From assembly GCA_003247275.1 (NCBI GenBank), contig QKAA01000022.1, positions 1-5,984 of the forward strand: 5,984 nt of DNA, given 5' to 3'. Shown here one piece after another: positions 4,743-5,984 of this stretch. The notes below the pieces were generated by a model, which was not told where the DNA came from, did no database searches, and saw only the letters and a list, made by a program, of their open reading frames with translations. Both the position numbers and the translations under genes were made by a program. The stretch's first letter is position 1, and each line of letters opens with the position of its first letter. This DNA is from a bacterium (GTDB lineage: Bacteria; Patescibacteriota; Microgenomatia; UBA1400; RBG-16-45-19).

Positions 4743-5984
4743 TTATTTATCTCCATTTATTTGTTGATAGATATAGCTTATCAAATTATCAGCATTAATT
4801 CTTTCTTGAGAAGCAGTGTCTCGATTGCGGACAGTAACGGTATTGTCCTCGAGGGTTTGATAGTCAACGGTAACGCAATAGGGGGTACCGATTTCGTCTT
4901 GATAGTAATAGCGTTTGCCGATATTGCCCCGATCATCCCAGGTTACTGGGAGAGTTTGAGAAACTAATGAGAAAACCTCTTTCGCTTTTCCGACAATCTC
5001 GGGTTTATTTTTGACCAGAGGGAAAATAGCCGCTTTGTAGGGAGCAAGGTGAGGAGGTAATTTTAAGGTAATTTTGTTTTGTTCCACATCTTGCTGATAT
5101 GACTGGGTTAACAGAGCTAACATGAGGCGATTAAGTCCTAAAGCTGGCTCGATGACGTGTGGGACGATTTTTTTACCGGTAGCAGAATCGGTCCAGTCTA
5201 GTTTTTGACCTGAGTGTTTGGCGTGGGCGGAAAGATCATAATCAGTTCGGTAAGCTATCCCCCACAATTCTTTTTTACCAAAAGGAAATTCATAGTCTAA
5301 ATCATAGGTTTCTTTTGAATAGTGAGATCGTTCTTTGTCGGTATGTTGACGCCAAGATAGTTTTTCAGGTGAGAGACCAATGATGTCGACAGCAAAGTGC
5401 CACATAGCTTGTTTCCACTCTTCAAATAGGCTTTGCCAATCGGTAGTTTCGGGATCAAAGAAATATTCGATTTCGGCTGCTTCAAATTCAAAGGTGCGGA
5501 AAACAAATTGACCTTGAGTAATTTCGTTTCTAAAGGCCTTACCCATCTGACCAATACCAAATGGCAAACTAACTCTGGTTGAGTCGATCACTTGTTTAAA
5601 GTTACTGAAAATACCTTGAGCGGTTTCCCCGCGCAAATAAGCAATTGATTTTTTACCAACGACTGTGCCGAGCGAGGTCTCAAAGAGTAAATTAAATGAT
5701 TGCGGTTTTGTAACCTCATTGCCGGCTGGACTTTTAATGTTGTTATCTTTAATAAAAGCAGCCATCTCTTCAATCTGCATGTCTTCGACAACAAGATCAG
5801 TTCGGTTTTGTTGATTGAGCCAGGCCTCAATCAGGTGATCAGCTCTGAATCGCTCGTGGGTTTTTTTATCTTCAACCAGAGGGTCAGAAAAAGAACTGAC
5901 ATGACCAGAGGCAACCCAGGTTTCGGGGTGAAGGATAATTTGAGAATCAATCCCAACCATATCAGGGCGTTGATGAATGAAGGT
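4743..5984 (-). CDS. glyS: Glycine--tRNA ligase, single-chain (alpha2) type, N-terminus outside the window
   Basis: A class II aminoacyl-tRNA synthetase that charges tRNA-Gly with glycine using ATP in the cytoplasm. The reading frame is open to the right edge: eight further codons (TFIHQRPD) precede the internal methionine at 5960 and fit the family. The gene is therefore truncated by the window and does not start there. About 413 residues are visible and roughly 40-60 are missing. Counting visible residues: a catalytic core with GETAQGIFSNF near 119-129 (many relatives have Pro before this Glu), motif 2 FRNEITQGQFVFRTFEFEAAEIE near 151-173, split by a short loop, and motif 3 EPALGLNR near 279-286. 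From about 310 comes the anticodon-binding domain with GKRYYYQDEIGTPYCVTVD near 356-374 and TVRNRD near 383-388. It is the single-chain eukaryote-like form, not the alpha2beta2 GlyQ/GlyS type. The symbol is used in that sense (also glyQS). Confidence 0.96.
   Translation of the reverse strand, partial: TFIHQRPDMVGIDSQIILHPETWVASGHVSSFSDPLVEDKKTHERFRADHLIEAWLNQQNRTDLVVEDMQIEEMAAFIKDNNIKSPAGNEVTKPQSFNLLFETSLGTVVGKKSIAYLRGETAQGIFSNFKQVIDSTRVSLPFGIGQMGKAFRNEITQGQFVFRTFEFEAAEIEYFFDPETTDWQSLFEEWKQAMWHFAVDIIGLSPEKLSWRQHTDKERSHYSKETYDLDYEFPFGKKELWGIAYRTDYDLSAHAKHSGQKLDWTDSATGKKIVPHVIEPALGLNRLMLALLTQSYQQDVEQNKITLKLPPHLAPYKAAIFPLVKNKPEIVGKAKEVFSLVSQTLPVTWDDRGNIGKRYYYQDEIGTPYCVTVDYQTLEDNTVTVRNRDTASQERINADNLISYIYQQINGDK
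4751..4754 (-). promoter_or_regulatory. Shine-Dalgarno site that decides the DUF4342-like start
   Basis: GGAG sits inside the last codons of glyS, 9 bases before the ATG at 4741. Its first G is the last base of the alternative ATG at 4756. A ribosome bound here would start at 4741, giving 95 rather than 100 residues. Confidence 0.65.

Noticed and set aside
4742..4756. The earlier ATG at 4756 as start of the DUF4342-like gene.
   Set aside because: It would overlap glyS by 14 bases with no ribosome site before it. Its own ATG is part of the GGAG that serves the ATG at 4741.
4686..4967. Plus-strand 93-codon frame with hydrophobic residues, which looks like a small membrane protein.
   Set aside because: It is antisense to the lysine-rich tail of the DUF4342-like gene and the end of glyS. 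Its Phe/Val richness is simply the complement of AAA and AAG codons.
5958..5960. ATG at 5960 as the start of glyS.
   Set aside because: The frame continues upstream to the window edge with residues conserved in the family, so this is an internal methionine.

Overview
The window carries seven genes, all on the minus strand, so transcription runs from right to left. It holds two transcription units separated by a 174-base gap. Base composition is moderate (a little over 40% GC by eye). Stops are TAA, except for one TGA that closes rsmH. That argues for the standard bacterial code and against the UGA-as-glycine code of Gracilibacteria and Absconditabacteria. The single-chain glycyl-tRNA synthetase, the short divergent FtsL-like protein, the small DUF4342-like protein, the orphan signal-anchored protein and the tight packing resemble Candidate Phyla Radiation (Patescibacteria) genomes. 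This placement is an inference from style and not a taxonomic identification.

Right part (3614-5984): the C-terminal ~413 codons of glycyl-tRNA synthetase (glyS, 5' end outside the window). One base after its stop comes a 95-residue DUF4342-like protein with a lysine-rich tail. After a further 33 bases comes a 268-residue protein with an N-terminal membrane anchor and no recognised family. A strong intrinsic terminator (3555-3586) closes this unit.

Left part (7-3540): the start of a division and cell wall (dcw) cluster in the classical order mraZ - rsmH - ftsL-like - ftsI. The control region before mraZ has a TTGACA -35-like box and two perfect 10-base direct repeats whose TGGTA cores are one helical turn apart. 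This is the layout expected of an MraZ autoregulatory operator. MraZ would repress the cluster. RsmH methylates 16S rRNA C1402. The FtsL-like protein is a membrane and coiled-coil divisome scaffold. FtsI is the septal (or general class B) transpeptidase. The cluster probably continues past the left edge.

Start-site signals are uneven. mraZ, the ftsL-like gene, the DUF4342-like gene and the anchored protein each have a clear Shine-Dalgarno sequence. rsmH and ftsI have none. ftsI is instead preceded by an 8-bp inverted repeat around the ftsL stop codon.

I saw no tRNA, rRNA, CRISPR array, insertion sequence or phage-like gene, and no convincing plus-strand gene. Nothing here is clearly a new biological system. 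The best leads are the MraZ operator, the DUF4342-like protein and the anchored protein of unknown function.
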